From positions 1-8,666 of the forward strand of contig JALRCB010000035.1 of assembly GCA_023257525.1 (NCBI GenBank): a stretch of DNA of 8,666 nt. Reading direction: 5' to 3'. This DNA is from Candidatus Nanopelagicales bacterium. Its GTDB lineage: Bacteria; Actinomycetota; Actinomycetes; S36-B12; UBA5976. Positions 1 to 6,003 of this stretch are shown here, piece after piece (positions within the stretch are counted from its first letter, which is position 1; every line of letters begins with the position of its first letter). The notes beneath the pieces were generated by a model. The model was not told where the DNA came from. It searched no databases and saw only the letters and a program-made list of their open reading frames with translations. The translations under genes were made by a program, and so were the position numbers.

Positions 1-622
1 GCTCTTGAACTTCGTTCGATCCTGAAGTGTCTTTCGTCGGATGTCCCAGGCCCTTAGGAAGTGCAAAGTAGGCAGTTAGGGCAGCGAGAGTAAGGGTTGC
101 AGCGTAAACAAAGAATGGTGCGCGGATACTCAAGCCCACAACAAGTCCACCAACAGCTGGTCCTGCTAGACCTCCGAATAGGAAGCCACCTTGGTAAGTG
201 CTGGCTGCTCGGCCACGATGTGCGCCATCAACCGTTCGAAGCAGCAAAGACATTGAAGACACTGTGAACATTGCTGAGCCCGTGCCACCAATGCCTCGAA
301 GAAAAATCAGTTGTTCAAAAGTTTGAGAAAAGCCAGCCAAGGCGCTGGAAAGCGAAACAATACTTAGTCCAATCCAAAGTACGCTTCGTTCGCCAAATTT
401 GTTGACTAACCATCCACTTGGCGCAGCACTAACAAATCGCATCAGAGCAAAAACGCTGATTACTGAACTGGCAGCGAAAGCTGAGACTTCAAAAGTTTGG
501 GCAAAGACCGGAATGATCGGGGCAACAATTCCAAATCCAAGTGCGACACAAAATGCGACAGCGGTTAGTACTGCAACTTCGCTGGGAAGGTCTTTAAAGT
601 ATCGATCGAGTAATTTGCGCAT
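1..622 (-). CDS. MFS transporter, N-terminal half (partial at left edge)
   Basis: Drug:H+ antiporter-like major facilitator permease of the inner membrane. The frame is open from the ATG at 622-620 to the window edge, giving 207 residues: about six transmembrane helices and the start of a hydrophilic central loop (about 190-207). Motif A is visible at residues 70-79 (GWLVNKFGER) between helices 2 and 3. A motif C-like stretch, GGLAGPAVGG (about 150-159), lies in helix 5 and is typical of 12-helix antiporters of the DHA1 type. The gene starts 2 nt after the ilvA stop (TAA-AC-ATG) and has no Shine-Dalgarno sequence in front of it, so translation probably depends on reinitiation from ilvA. The substrate cannot be read from sequence; linkage to ilvA hints at amino-acid or metabolite export but does not prove it. 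The C-terminal half is outside the window. Confidence 0.9.
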   Translation of the reverse strand, partial: MRKLLDRYFKDLPSEVAVLTAVAFCVALGFGIVAPIIPVFAQTFEVSAFAASSVISVFALMRFVSAAPSGWLVNKFGERSVLWIGLSIVSLSSALAGFSQTFEQLIFLRGIGGTGSAMFTVSSMSLLLRTVDGAHRGRAASTYQGGFLFGGLAGPAVGGLVVGLSIRAPFFVYAATLTLAALTAYFALPKGLGHPTKDTSGSNEVQE

Positions 623-624
623 GT

Positions 625-1836
625 TTAGTAGTAAGTCACAATTTCAAAACCATTGGCAACAATTTGAGCCAAGATCTGATCACGATGTTCAAAGCCTCGC
701 GTTTCTAGTTCAAGTTCAACATCAACTTCACTGATTGCTAATGCTGGATTCATGCGAGTGTGTGAAGTTTGAATGATGTTGGTTCCAAGTTCTGCCACAC
801 AAGCCAAGAGCTTTGCAAGCGATCCTGGCTGGTCGCTCAATCTAACTTGCACCATCAAGAATCTGCCTGAGGTTGCTAGGCCGGTTCGTAATACCCGGCT
901 AAGCAGCAGTGGATCAATGTTGCCACCGGATAGAGACGCAACCACCGGACCATCAAAAGAATCTGGATCATCCAGGATGGCTGCAACTGCAGCAATACCA
1001 CCAGCCTCAACCTGTAGCTTGCTGCGTTCCAAAGTTAGTAGCAGTGCGCGTGCCAGTGAGGCTTCACTAACTGTTCTAATCTCGTCAACATGTTGCTGAA
1101 TGATTTTGAATGGAACATCTCCCGGTTTTCCAACCGCAATACCATCAGCCATAGTTGACATTTTTGGCAGCATTTGTGGTGAGCCAGCTGCAAGTGATGG
1201 TGGGTAAGCGGCAGCCATTTCGGCTTGAACCCCGATCACTTTAATGTCTGGTCGCAAACTCTTGATTGCAAGTGCAGTTCCAGCTAGCAAACCTCCACCA
1301 CCAGTGCATACGACAACGGTTTTCACATCAGGATTTTGGGCCAAGATTTCTAGGCCCATAGTGCCTTGCCCTGCAACGATGTGTTCGTGATCAAACGGGT
1401 GAATAAAGACTGCACCGGTTTCATCCGAGAATGCGCTGGCAGCCATTAGTGCTTCGTCAATTGTTTTGCCAGAAAAAATTACGTCGGCACCGTAGCCAAG
1501 TGTTGCTTGGTACTTAGGCAGAGTTGCACCTTCTGGCATGAAGATGGTTGCTTTGATTCCCAGAATCTGGGCGGCTAGTGCAACGCCTTGGGCGTGATTA
1601 CCCGCGCTTGCGGCAACTACACCTTTACTTCGTTGCTCTGGAGTTAATCGAGCAATTCGGTTATACGCACCGCGAATTTTAAAGGAACCTGCTCGCTGAA
1701 GATTTTCACACTTGAATGTGACATCGACTCCGTACTTCTTTTCAATCCAGCCTGCGCTGATCGAGGGAGTCTTCTTGATTACGCCATCCAATAACTTGGC
1801 GGCGTCATTTATGTCATCAAGAGTTACGGGCTGCAC
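625..1836 (-). CDS. ilvA: Threonine ammonia-lyase (threonine dehydratase), single ACT domain form
   Basis: Cytoplasmic PLP enzyme converting L-threonine to 2-oxobutyrate and ammonia, the first step of isoleucine synthesis. The 403 residues match the medium-length family with one C-terminal ACT domain, shorter than the roughly 510-residue E. coli IlvA. The PLP lysine is K53 in SFKIRGAYN. SAGNHAQG (77-84) contacts the substrate carboxylate, the Gly-rich phosphate loop is TGGGGLLAG (178-186), and EAGGIAA (277-283) and SGGNID (303-308) line the cofactor site. The ACT domain (about 325-400) includes DQPGSL and probably binds a regulatory amino acid. The start is GTG at 1836-1834; the codon two upstream is a stop in frame, so no longer start exists. 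No Shine-Dalgarno sequence is visible. It is cotranscribed with the downstream MFS gene. A purely catabolic TdcB-like role is less likely because of the ACT domain but is not excluded. Confidence 0.95.
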   Translation of the reverse strand: MQPVTLDDINDAAKLLDGVIKKTPSISAGWIEKKYGVDVTFKCENLQRAGSFKIRGAYNRIARLTPEQRSKGVVAASAGNHAQGVALAAQILGIKATIFMPEGATLPKYQATLGYGADVIFSGKTIDEALMAASAFSDETGAVFIHPFDHEHIVAGQGTMGLEILAQNPDVKTVVVCTGGGGLLAGTALAIKSLRPDIKVIGVQAEMAAAYPPSLAAGSPQMLPKMSTMADGIAVGKPGDVPFKIIQQHVDEIRTVSEASLARALLLTLERSKLQVEAGGIAAVAAILDDPDSFDGPVVASLSGGNIDPLLLSRVLRTGLATSGRFLMVQVRLSDQPGSLAKLLACVAELGTNIIQTSHTRMNPALAISEVDVELELETRGFEHRDQILAQIVANGFEIVTYY

Positions 1837-1999
1837 TGGTCAATATTGGCACGCCTTGGCTGAACAATCTAATTTCCTTGAATATTGCGTGACTTAACCC
1901 ACACAATTAAAAGTGCGGACTGGTATCTGTGGGATTTTCGGTTTATGCCCACTGGTAAGTTAAGGGTATTAAGTAACACCCTTAAGGATTTAGGCGAAC
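1837..1999. promoter_or_regulatory. Divergent intergenic region between ilvA and the ABC exporter
   Basis: This 163-nt stretch is the longest non-coding segment of the window and must hold promoters for both directions. On the minus strand no Shine-Dalgarno sequence precedes the ilvA GTG. A CAATAT hexamer ends 6 nt before it, which would suit a leaderless transcript, but the match to a -10 box is weak. On the plus strand TAAGTT (1956-1961) fits a TANNNT -10 box and overlaps the palindrome listed separately; I see no convincing -35 box. An AAGGA (1984-1988) lies 11 nt before the ATG at 2000 and is a plausible, slightly distant ribosome binding site. Assigning exact promoters from this is inference. 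Confidence 0.5.
1960..1985. promoter_or_regulatory. 26-bp operator-like palindrome upstream of the ABC exporter
   Basis: The arms TTAAGGGT (1960-1967) and ACCCTTAA (1978-1985) are exact inverted complements. Between them, TTA (1969-1971) pairs with TAA (1974-1976). Twenty-two of 26 positions are therefore symmetric; only the pair 1968/1977 and the central pair 1972/1973 break it. The element ends 14 nt before the ATG at 2000 and its right end overlaps the ribosome binding site. The length, symmetry and position suit a dimeric repressor of the TetR type, which often control DrrAB-like exporters. No regulator gene is in the window, so the protein is unknown. As RNA it could also fold as an 8-bp stem near the ribosome binding site. 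Confidence 0.6.
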
Positions 2000-2998
2000 A
2001 TGACACTGGCAATAAAAGCAACTGGATTGGCGAAAGCCTACGGAGATGTAGTTGCACTGAATGGAATCGACATCGAAGTTGAGCAAGGAACTGTCCTTGG
2101 CTTACTTGGACCTAATGGCTCAGGTAAAACAACTACGGTGAGAATTCTGGCCACCTTACTTCAAGCAGACAGTGGCACCGCCAGCGTTGGTGGCTTTGAT
2201 GTTGCAACTCAGCCAGACGAAGTCCGCAGCGTCATCGGACTAACCGGACAGTATGCAGCCGTTGATGAGTACCTCACAGGCCGGGAAAATCTAGAACTTT
2301 TTGGACGCCTATTTCACTTAAGCAAGTTCGATGCAGCTAAGCGCGCAGCTGAACTTCTGGATCGCTTTGATTTGTCAGATGCAGCAGATCGCGGAATCAA
2401 AGGTTACTCGGGTGGCATGCGTCGACGCCTTGACTTAGCGGCATCTCTTATCGGTCGTCCAAATGTTTTGTTCCTAGACGAACCAACTACTGGTCTTGAT
2501 CCACGCAGTCGTCAAGGTATGTGGGAAGTTATTGAAGATTTGATTTCAGAAGGCACGACGGTTTTACTAACAACTCAATACTTAGAAGAAGCAGATCAAC
2601 TCGCAAATCGAATAGTTGTTTTGGATCACGGCAATGTAATTGCTAAGGGAACTTCTAACGAACTTAAATCTCAAGTTGGCGGTGACCGCATTGAGATAGT
2701 TGTTGAATCAGTTGGAGATGTAGCGAATGCTGCAGGCTTGATTCAGGAATTTGGATCAGCTCCAGCGATTACTGAAGATTTAACAAAAACCATTCTGTTA
2801 CCAGTTGCTGGTGGATCAACTGCGATCGTAAACATAGTTCGCAAGCTTGACGAGAACAAGATCTCGATCGCCGACATTGCGCTACGTCGTCCAACTCTTG
2901 ATGACGTCTTCTTGAGCTTGACTGGTCATGCAACCGAAAATACTGAAGAAGTGTCCAAACCTGCCAAGGGCCGACGTGGACGAAAGGCTAGGAGCTAA
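2000..2998 (+). CDS. ABC exporter ATP-binding protein, DrrA-like
   Basis: Cytoplasmic ATPase that powers the permease encoded next to it, probably for export of a hydrophobic compound or drug. The 332 residues contain an N-terminal nucleotide-binding domain (about 4-225) with Walker A GPNGSGKTT (37-45), a Q-loop glutamine at 84, the signature YSGGMRRRLD (136-145) and Walker B VLFLDEPTTGLD (156-167). The switch (H-loop) position reads TTQYLEEAD, so glutamine 193 stands where most ABC ATPases have histidine; I recall this from DrrA relatives. A C-terminal domain of the DUF4162 type ends in the characteristic RRPTLDDVFLSLTGH (296-310), followed by a basic tail (KGRRGRKARS). The ATG at 2000 is preceded by AAGGA and the 26-bp palindrome. 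It forms an operon with the permease, 2 nt downstream. The substrate is unknown. Confidence 0.93.
   Translation: MTLAIKATGLAKAYGDVVALNGIDIEVEQGTVLGLLGPNGSGKTTTVRILATLLQADSGTASVGGFDVATQPDEVRSVIGLTGQYAAVDEYLTGRENLELFGRLFHLSKFDAAKRAAELLDRFDLSDAADRGIKGYSGGMRRRLDLAASLIGRPNVLFLDEPTTGLDPRSRQGMWEVIEDLISEGTTVLLTTQYLEEADQLANRIVVLDHGNVIAKGTSNELKSQVGGDRIEIVVESVGDVANAAGLIQEFGSAPAITEDLTKTILLPVAGGSTAIVNIVRKLDENKISIADIALRRPTLDDVFLSLTGHATENTEEVSKPAKGRRGRKARS
2990..2994 (+). promoter_or_regulatory. Ribosome binding site of the ABC permease
   Basis: AGGAG lies inside the last codons of the ATPase gene, 6 nt before the ATG at 3001. It fixes the permease start and indicates tightly coupled translation of the two exporter subunits. 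Confidence 0.75.
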
Positions 2999-3000
2999 TC

Positions 3001-3849
3001 ATGAGTACTTTGACAACAGATTCAGTTAAGGAAGTTACGGCACCACGCCCTCGCTTTGGTTGGTTGATTACTGACAGTATTTCGGTTTCCCGCAGGCATT
3101 TACTGAAAATCACTCGGGTTCCAGAATCATTGTTCTTTGCTTTGATTCAGCCGGTCATGTTTGTTTTGCTATTCGCGTTTGTGTTCGGTGGCGCAATTGA
3201 CGTTGGCCCAGGTGGAGCTCAGGCTTACCGCGAATACTTGATTCCGGGAATTTTGGCTCAGACCGTTATGTTTGCGGTTGCTGGAATCACAGTTGGAATT
3301 ACCGAAGACGCCAGCAAGGGAATTATGGATAGATTCCGTTCCTTGCCAATGCGCCCAGGTGCGGTTCTAACTGGACATACTTTGGCTTCGTTGCTTCAGA
3401 ACATTCTGGTAATCGCGATTCTTTCGATCACAGGTTTAGCCGTTGGCTGGAGAATTCATAATGGTTTCTCGGATGCCGCTCTGGCTTACTTGATGTTTGC
3501 CTCATTTGCTTATGCAATTACTTGGGTTGGCGCCTGGATCGGGTTGCACATGCCAAACTCTGAAGTTGCTGGCACCGCAGGCTTAGCTTGGATTTTCCCG
3601 TTTACTTTTGCATCCAACATCTTTACGCCGGTCGCAACAATGCCAAGTTGGCTACAGCCATTCGTGCTGTGGAATCCGGTTTCATGTTTAGCACTTGCAG
3701 CTCGTCAGTTGTTTGGAAACCCAACACCGTTAATTGGAGATTCATTTCCGGAGCGCTACCCAGTTCAGCTTTCATTCGCGTACTGCTTCTTGCTGTTAGC
3801 GATTTTTGCACCGCTAGCTGTCCGCGCATTCAAAACGCGTAATAAGTAG
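3001..3849 (+). CDS. ABC-2 type exporter permease, DrrB-like
   Basis: Membrane subunit of the exporter, working with the ATPase encoded immediately upstream. The 282-residue length is usual for DrrB-type half transporters. After a cytoplasmic N-terminus (1-45), about six hydrophobic segments can be placed near 46-63, 84-104, 127-148, 160-181, 190-212 and 256-275. The stretch DRFRSLPMRPGAVLTG (110-125) between helices 2 and 3 is the conserved ABC-2 family motif, and LWNPVSCLALAARQLFGNP (223-241) matches the loop before the last helix in this family. The gene ends in TAG at 3847-3849, only 2 nt from the stop of the convergent greA. Daunorubicin is merely the founding substrate of the family and should not be assumed here. 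Confidence 0.92.
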   Translation: MSTLTTDSVKEVTAPRPRFGWLITDSISVSRRHLLKITRVPESLFFALIQPVMFVLLFAFVFGGAIDVGPGGAQAYREYLIPGILAQTVMFAVAGITVGITEDASKGIMDRFRSLPMRPGAVLTGHTLASLLQNILVIAILSITGLAVGWRIHNGFSDAALAYLMFASFAYAITWVGAWIGLHMPNSEVAGTAGLAWIFPFTFASNIFTPVATMPSWLQPFVLWNPVSCLALAARQLFGNPTPLIGDSFPERYPVQLSFAYCFLLLAIFAPLAVRAFKTRNK

Positions 3850-3851
3850 TT

Positions 3852-4334
3852 CTAAGGAACGTAAAGTTCCGCGGAAACAATAATGATGCGAAGTGTTTTA
3901 CCTGAAGGTGTCTCGTAAGAGATTTCAGCGCCAACTTCTTGATTAAGAACTGCCGCACCCATTGGGCTAGTAGGCGAGTAGACGTCGATCGAAGTATGTG
4001 CAGCTTCTTCGCGTGAACCAAGTAGGAATGTTTCGGTGTCATCTAAATCTGGGAAGTTAACTGTTACAACCATGCCCTGGGAAACAATACCTTCTTCAAT
4101 TTCAGGGGTTCCAATTTGAGCAGCTTCAAGCATCTTTGTTAGCTGGCGGATGCGACCTTCATTCTTGCCTTGCTCTTCTCGAGCCGCGTGATAGCCACCG
4201 TTTTCTTTTAAGTCGCCTTCTTCGCGAGCGGCAGTGATACGTGCCTTAATCTCTTCGCGAAATTCGCCACTGCGATGCTCAAGCTCAGCTTTGAGTCGAT
4301 CGTAGGCTTCTTGGGTCAACCAAACTTCGTTCAT
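3852..4334 (-). CDS. greA: Transcription elongation factor GreA
   Basis: GreA enters the secondary channel of RNA polymerase and stimulates cleavage of backtracked RNA, rescuing stalled elongation complexes. The 160-residue length is standard. The N-terminal antiparallel coiled coil (about 5-75) carries at its tip GDLKENGGYHAAREEQG (40-56), with D41 and E44 at the positions of the catalytic acidic pair of E. coli GreA. NGGYHAAREEQG is the actinobacterial variant. The C-terminal FKBP-like domain contains SPTSPMGAAVL (120-130). The ATG is at 4334-4332, 20 nt downstream of the DUF4307 stop. There is no Shine-Dalgarno sequence, but TAATGT ends 7 nt before the ATG, so a leaderless transcript is possible in addition to readthrough from DUF4307. 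Confidence 0.96.
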   Translation of the reverse strand: MNEVWLTQEAYDRLKAELEHRSGEFREEIKARITAAREEGDLKENGGYHAAREEQGKNEGRIRQLTKMLEAAQIGTPEIEEGIVSQGMVVTVNFPDLDDTETFLLGSREEAAHTSIDVYSPTSPMGAAVLNQEVGAEISYETPSGKTLRIIIVSAELYVP

Positions 4335-4341
4335 TCGATAG

Positions 4342-4347
4342 ACATTA
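4342..4347 (-). promoter_or_regulatory. Possible -10 box for a leaderless greA transcript
   Basis: On the minus strand TAATGT fits the TANNNT -10 pattern and ends 7 nt before the greA ATG, which would place the transcription start at or next to the start codon. Leaderless mRNAs are common in actinobacteria, and greA has no Shine-Dalgarno sequence. I see no -35 box, so this is tentative. Confidence 0.35.
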
Positions 4348-4354
4348 CGCGCAT

Positions 4355-4834
4355 TTAGCTAGTTGGTGCGACTCCAGGTGCGACCTGCTCAGGAATTTTC
4401 ACTCCTGGTGGGAAATTTGCTGGGGGAACCCGCATGTTTTGGGAGTTTGAGCAGCCCAGCACTTCCGCTAATACCGCCTGCCCATTTGTAGCCAGCGGGT
4501 AGGTGATCTGCTCATAGTTACTACCACCAGCCACAGTCACCGTTGCATATCCGACATCAGTGCGGGATATGTCCTGCGCTCGAACTACGCAATAAGTAGT
4601 GAGTTCTGGACCGCGTGCTAATTCCCAGGTCACATTGACTTGAGTTGGTGAAACAATTTCGAACGTTAAGAGCTGGGCGCTGACGCTTGGATTCTGTTGG
4701 CGAAACGCAGCGTAAGCCAGGCTTCCCGAAACCACGCCAGCAATCAAGATGCCAACCAATACTGGAATCACACGCCTACGGCGCACACCATATCGAAGTT
4801 TGATGTGCTCTGGAAGGTTTGAATTGTTTGGCAT
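4355..4834 (-). CDS. DUF4307 single-pass membrane protein
   Basis: Protein of 159 residues matching the actinobacterial DUF4307 family, whose molecular function is not known to me. It has a short polar N-terminus ending in LRYGVRRRR (13-21; the RYG motif is typical), one transmembrane helix (about 22-44), and an extracytoplasmic domain with the family-like CVVRAQD stretch and a second cysteine in LGCSNS. The tail is rich in proline (about 135-159). The start is ATG at 4834-4832, preceded on the minus strand by GGAGGG; the GTG 18 codons upstream would overlap the mca start and lacks support. It lies upstream of greA and divergent from mca. I recall the same arrangement in Mycobacterium (Rv1081c between greA and mca). 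The positive-inside rule predicts that the domain after the helix is outside the cytoplasm. Confidence 0.85.
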   Translation of the reverse strand: MPNNSNLPEHIKLRYGVRRRRVIPVLVGILIAGVVSGSLAYAAFRQQNPSVSAQLLTFEIVSPTQVNVTWELARGPELTTYCVVRAQDISRTDVGYATVTVAGGSNYEQITYPLATNGQAVLAEVLGCSNSQNMRVPPANFPPGVKIPEQVAPGVAPTS

Positions 4835-4881
4835 ACTCCCTCCAGAATACGTCCTTGAACTAGATAGTGGAGAATAGAGGC
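4835..4881. promoter_or_regulatory. Divergent promoter region between DUF4307 and mca
   Basis: Only 47 nt separate the two start codons, so both promoters must overlap each other or the start of the opposite gene. It holds GGAGGG on the minus strand (4843-4838) for DUF4307 and GGAGA on the plus strand (4869-4873, 8 nt before the mca ATG). On the minus strand TATTCT near the mca end fits a -10 pattern. On the plus strand TAGATA near 4861 is a poor candidate. Promoter assignment is inference. Confidence 0.45.
4838..4843 (-). promoter_or_regulatory. Shine-Dalgarno site fixing the DUF4307 start
   Basis: GGAGGG on the minus strand lies 3 nt (4 nt from the GGAGG core) before the ATG at 4834. It is the strongest ribosome binding site in the window and is the reason for choosing this start over a GTG 54 nt upstream. 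Confidence 0.75.
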
Positions 4882-5793
4882 ATGGCACAAACTACCCTCA
4901 CTGAATCTGGTGTGGAAAGGTATTTGCCCGCTAACGGTGAACCACTTCGATTGCTTGCAGTTCACGCCCATCCAGATGATGAATCCAGCAAAGGTGCAGC
5001 GTCCACAGCAAAGTACATCAGTGAAGGTGTGCAGATTATGGTTGTGAGCTGTACTGGCGGTGAACGTGGCGACATTTTGAATCCTGGCTTTGAGCTTGGA
5101 GGCAGATCGATATCTGAAGTACGCAAAGACGAGATGAAGCGAGCTGCGGAAATCCTAGGTGTCTCACATCGTTGGCTCGGATTTGAAGATTCTGGTTGGC
5201 CAGATGGTGACCCAAAGCCACCACTTCCAAAAGGTTGCTTTGCTGACCTGCCGTTAGAAGAAGTCAGCGCACCCCTAGTTGAAATCGTGCGTGAGTTTAA
5301 ACCGCACGTAATTACTACTTATGACGAAAATGGTGGCTACCCACATCCAGATCACATTAGAACCCATGAAGTTTCGATGTTTGCTTGGGAGCAAGCTGCC
5401 AATCCTGAATACAAAACTTCCCAGGAACCTTGGGCTGCTGCAAAACTTTACTACCACCACGGGTTTTCAAAGTTACGCGTGCAAGCAATGCATGACGTTT
5501 GCCTTGAATTAGGAATTGAATCTCCATACCAAGAGTGGCTGGACGAATGGGAAGACGAAGATTTAGTCACCAATCGCGTGACAGCCCGAATTGATTGCGC
5601 AAATTGGTTTCCAATTAGGGAAGCAGCCTTGAAGGCACATGAAACCCAAATCGATCCAAATGGCAGTTGGTTTGTAATCCCGAATGAAAAACTGGCTGAG
5701 ATTTGGCCAACTGAAGATTATGAACTTGCTATTTCACGAATTGGTGAAATTGTGGAAGAGACAGATTTGTTTGAAGGACTAAGGGGACAGTAG
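4882..5793 (+). CDS. mca: Mycothiol S-conjugate amidase
   Basis: Cytoplasmic zinc amidase that cleaves mycothiol S-conjugates of electrophiles into a mercapturic acid, which is exported, and glucosaminyl-inositol, which is recycled. The 303 residues form a PIG-L/LmbE-type fold. AHPDDE (29-34) supplies zinc ligands H30 and D33, and YPHPDH (153-158) supplies the third ligand (H158) and a probable catalytic histidine (H155), by analogy with MshB. Lysine 37 in HPDDESSKG marks Mca rather than the deacetylase MshB. TGGERGDILNP, TYDENGGYPHPDH and AHETQIDPN match Mca closely. The ATG at 4882 has GGAGA 8 nt upstream; an in-frame GTG at 4867 is a less likely start. The N-terminus appears about 17 residues longer than I recall for M. 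tuberculosis Mca. It is first in a four-gene plus-strand run and implies a mycothiol-making host. Confidence 0.95.
   Translation: MAQTTLTESGVERYLPANGEPLRLLAVHAHPDDESSKGAASTAKYISEGVQIMVVSCTGGERGDILNPGFELGGRSISEVRKDEMKRAAEILGVSHRWLGFEDSGWPDGDPKPPLPKGCFADLPLEEVSAPLVEIVREFKPHVITTYDENGGYPHPDHIRTHEVSMFAWEQAANPEYKTSQEPWAAAKLYYHHGFSKLRVQAMHDVCLELGIESPYQEWLDEWEDEDLVTNRVTARIDCANWFPIREAALKAHETQIDPNGSWFVIPNEKLAEIWPTEDYELAISRIGEIVEETDLFEGLRGQ
5781..5786 (+). promoter_or_regulatory. Ribosome binding site of the 67-residue membrane protein
   Basis: AAGGGG inside the last codons of mca lies 7 nt before the ATG at 5794, which directly abuts the mca TAG. It supports a real, separately initiated small gene. 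Confidence 0.7.
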
Positions 5794-5997
5794 ATGTTTA
5801 GATTTATCACTTCAATCGCAGGAACCTCGCCTGAGCCATTTCCGTCATCAACAGAATTTGATGCCTCGAAAGTAAATCCAGGCCCAATCGGTGGATTAGT
5901 TTTCTTAGCCTTAACGATTGCCGTCGTGATCTTGTTATTTAGTTTTAATCGACATATCAAGCGAGTAAATTTCGAGCAGGACGATACCGAACAGTAA
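5794..5997 (+). CDS. Small single-helix membrane protein downstream of mca
   Basis: A 67-residue protein of unknown function. Residues 1-28 are polar and proline/serine-rich, 31-51 form one transmembrane helix introduced by NPGPIGG, and the end is a short basic then acidic tail (NRHIKRVNFEQDD). The ATG follows the mca stop with no gap and has a good Shine-Dalgarno sequence inside mca, so the two are translationally coupled. Actinobacteria often carry a short protein of this shape right after mca (I recall Rv1083 in M. tuberculosis), with a similar PG-x-x-G helix followed by a RH-x-x-RV tail. That conservation of place suggests a job linked to Mca or to the membrane near it, but nothing in the sequence defines one. 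No catalytic residues or cysteines are seen. Confidence 0.85.
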   Translation: MFRFITSIAGTSPEPFPSSTEFDASKVNPGPIGGLVFLALTIAVVILLFSFNRHIKRVNFEQDDTEQ

Positions 5998-6003
5998 GTC
6001 CTT

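Noticed and set aside
773..1099. Plus-strand open frame of 108 codons antisense to ilvA
   Set aside because: It lies wholly opposite clear ilvA coding sequence, has low-complexity Ser/Pro-rich translation and no recognisable domain. The same applies to open frames at 399-734 (opposite MFS and ilvA), 7749-7946 (opposite CDF) and 5718-6020 minus (opposite the mca operon).
1929..1952. GTGGG/CCCAC inverted repeat with a 14-nt spacer in the ilvA-exporter gap
   Set aside because: A 5-bp match with a long spacer is expected by chance; the neighbouring 26-bp palindrome is far stronger.
3823..3839. CGCG...CGCG inverted repeat at the end of the permease gene as a terminator
   Set aside because: The stem is only 4 bp, within coding sequence, with no T-tract after it.
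3856..3876. Hairpin GGAAC-GTAAA-GTTCC and overlapping palindrome TTCCGCGGAA as a bidirectional terminator
   Set aside because: The stem is only 5 bp, lies in the last codons of greA and is not followed by a T-run in either direction.
4835..4888. 18-residue N-terminal extension of the DUF4307 protein from a GTG at 4888
   Set aside because: It would overlap the mca start, lacks a ribosome binding site, and the internal ATG at 4834 has a strong GGAGGG and gives the family-typical short N-terminus.
4882..5793. MshB (GlcNAc-Ins deacetylase) instead of Mca
   Set aside because: Lys37 in HPDDESSKG, the TGGERGDILNP and AHETQIDPN blocks, and the greA-DUF4307 neighbourhood all point to Mca.
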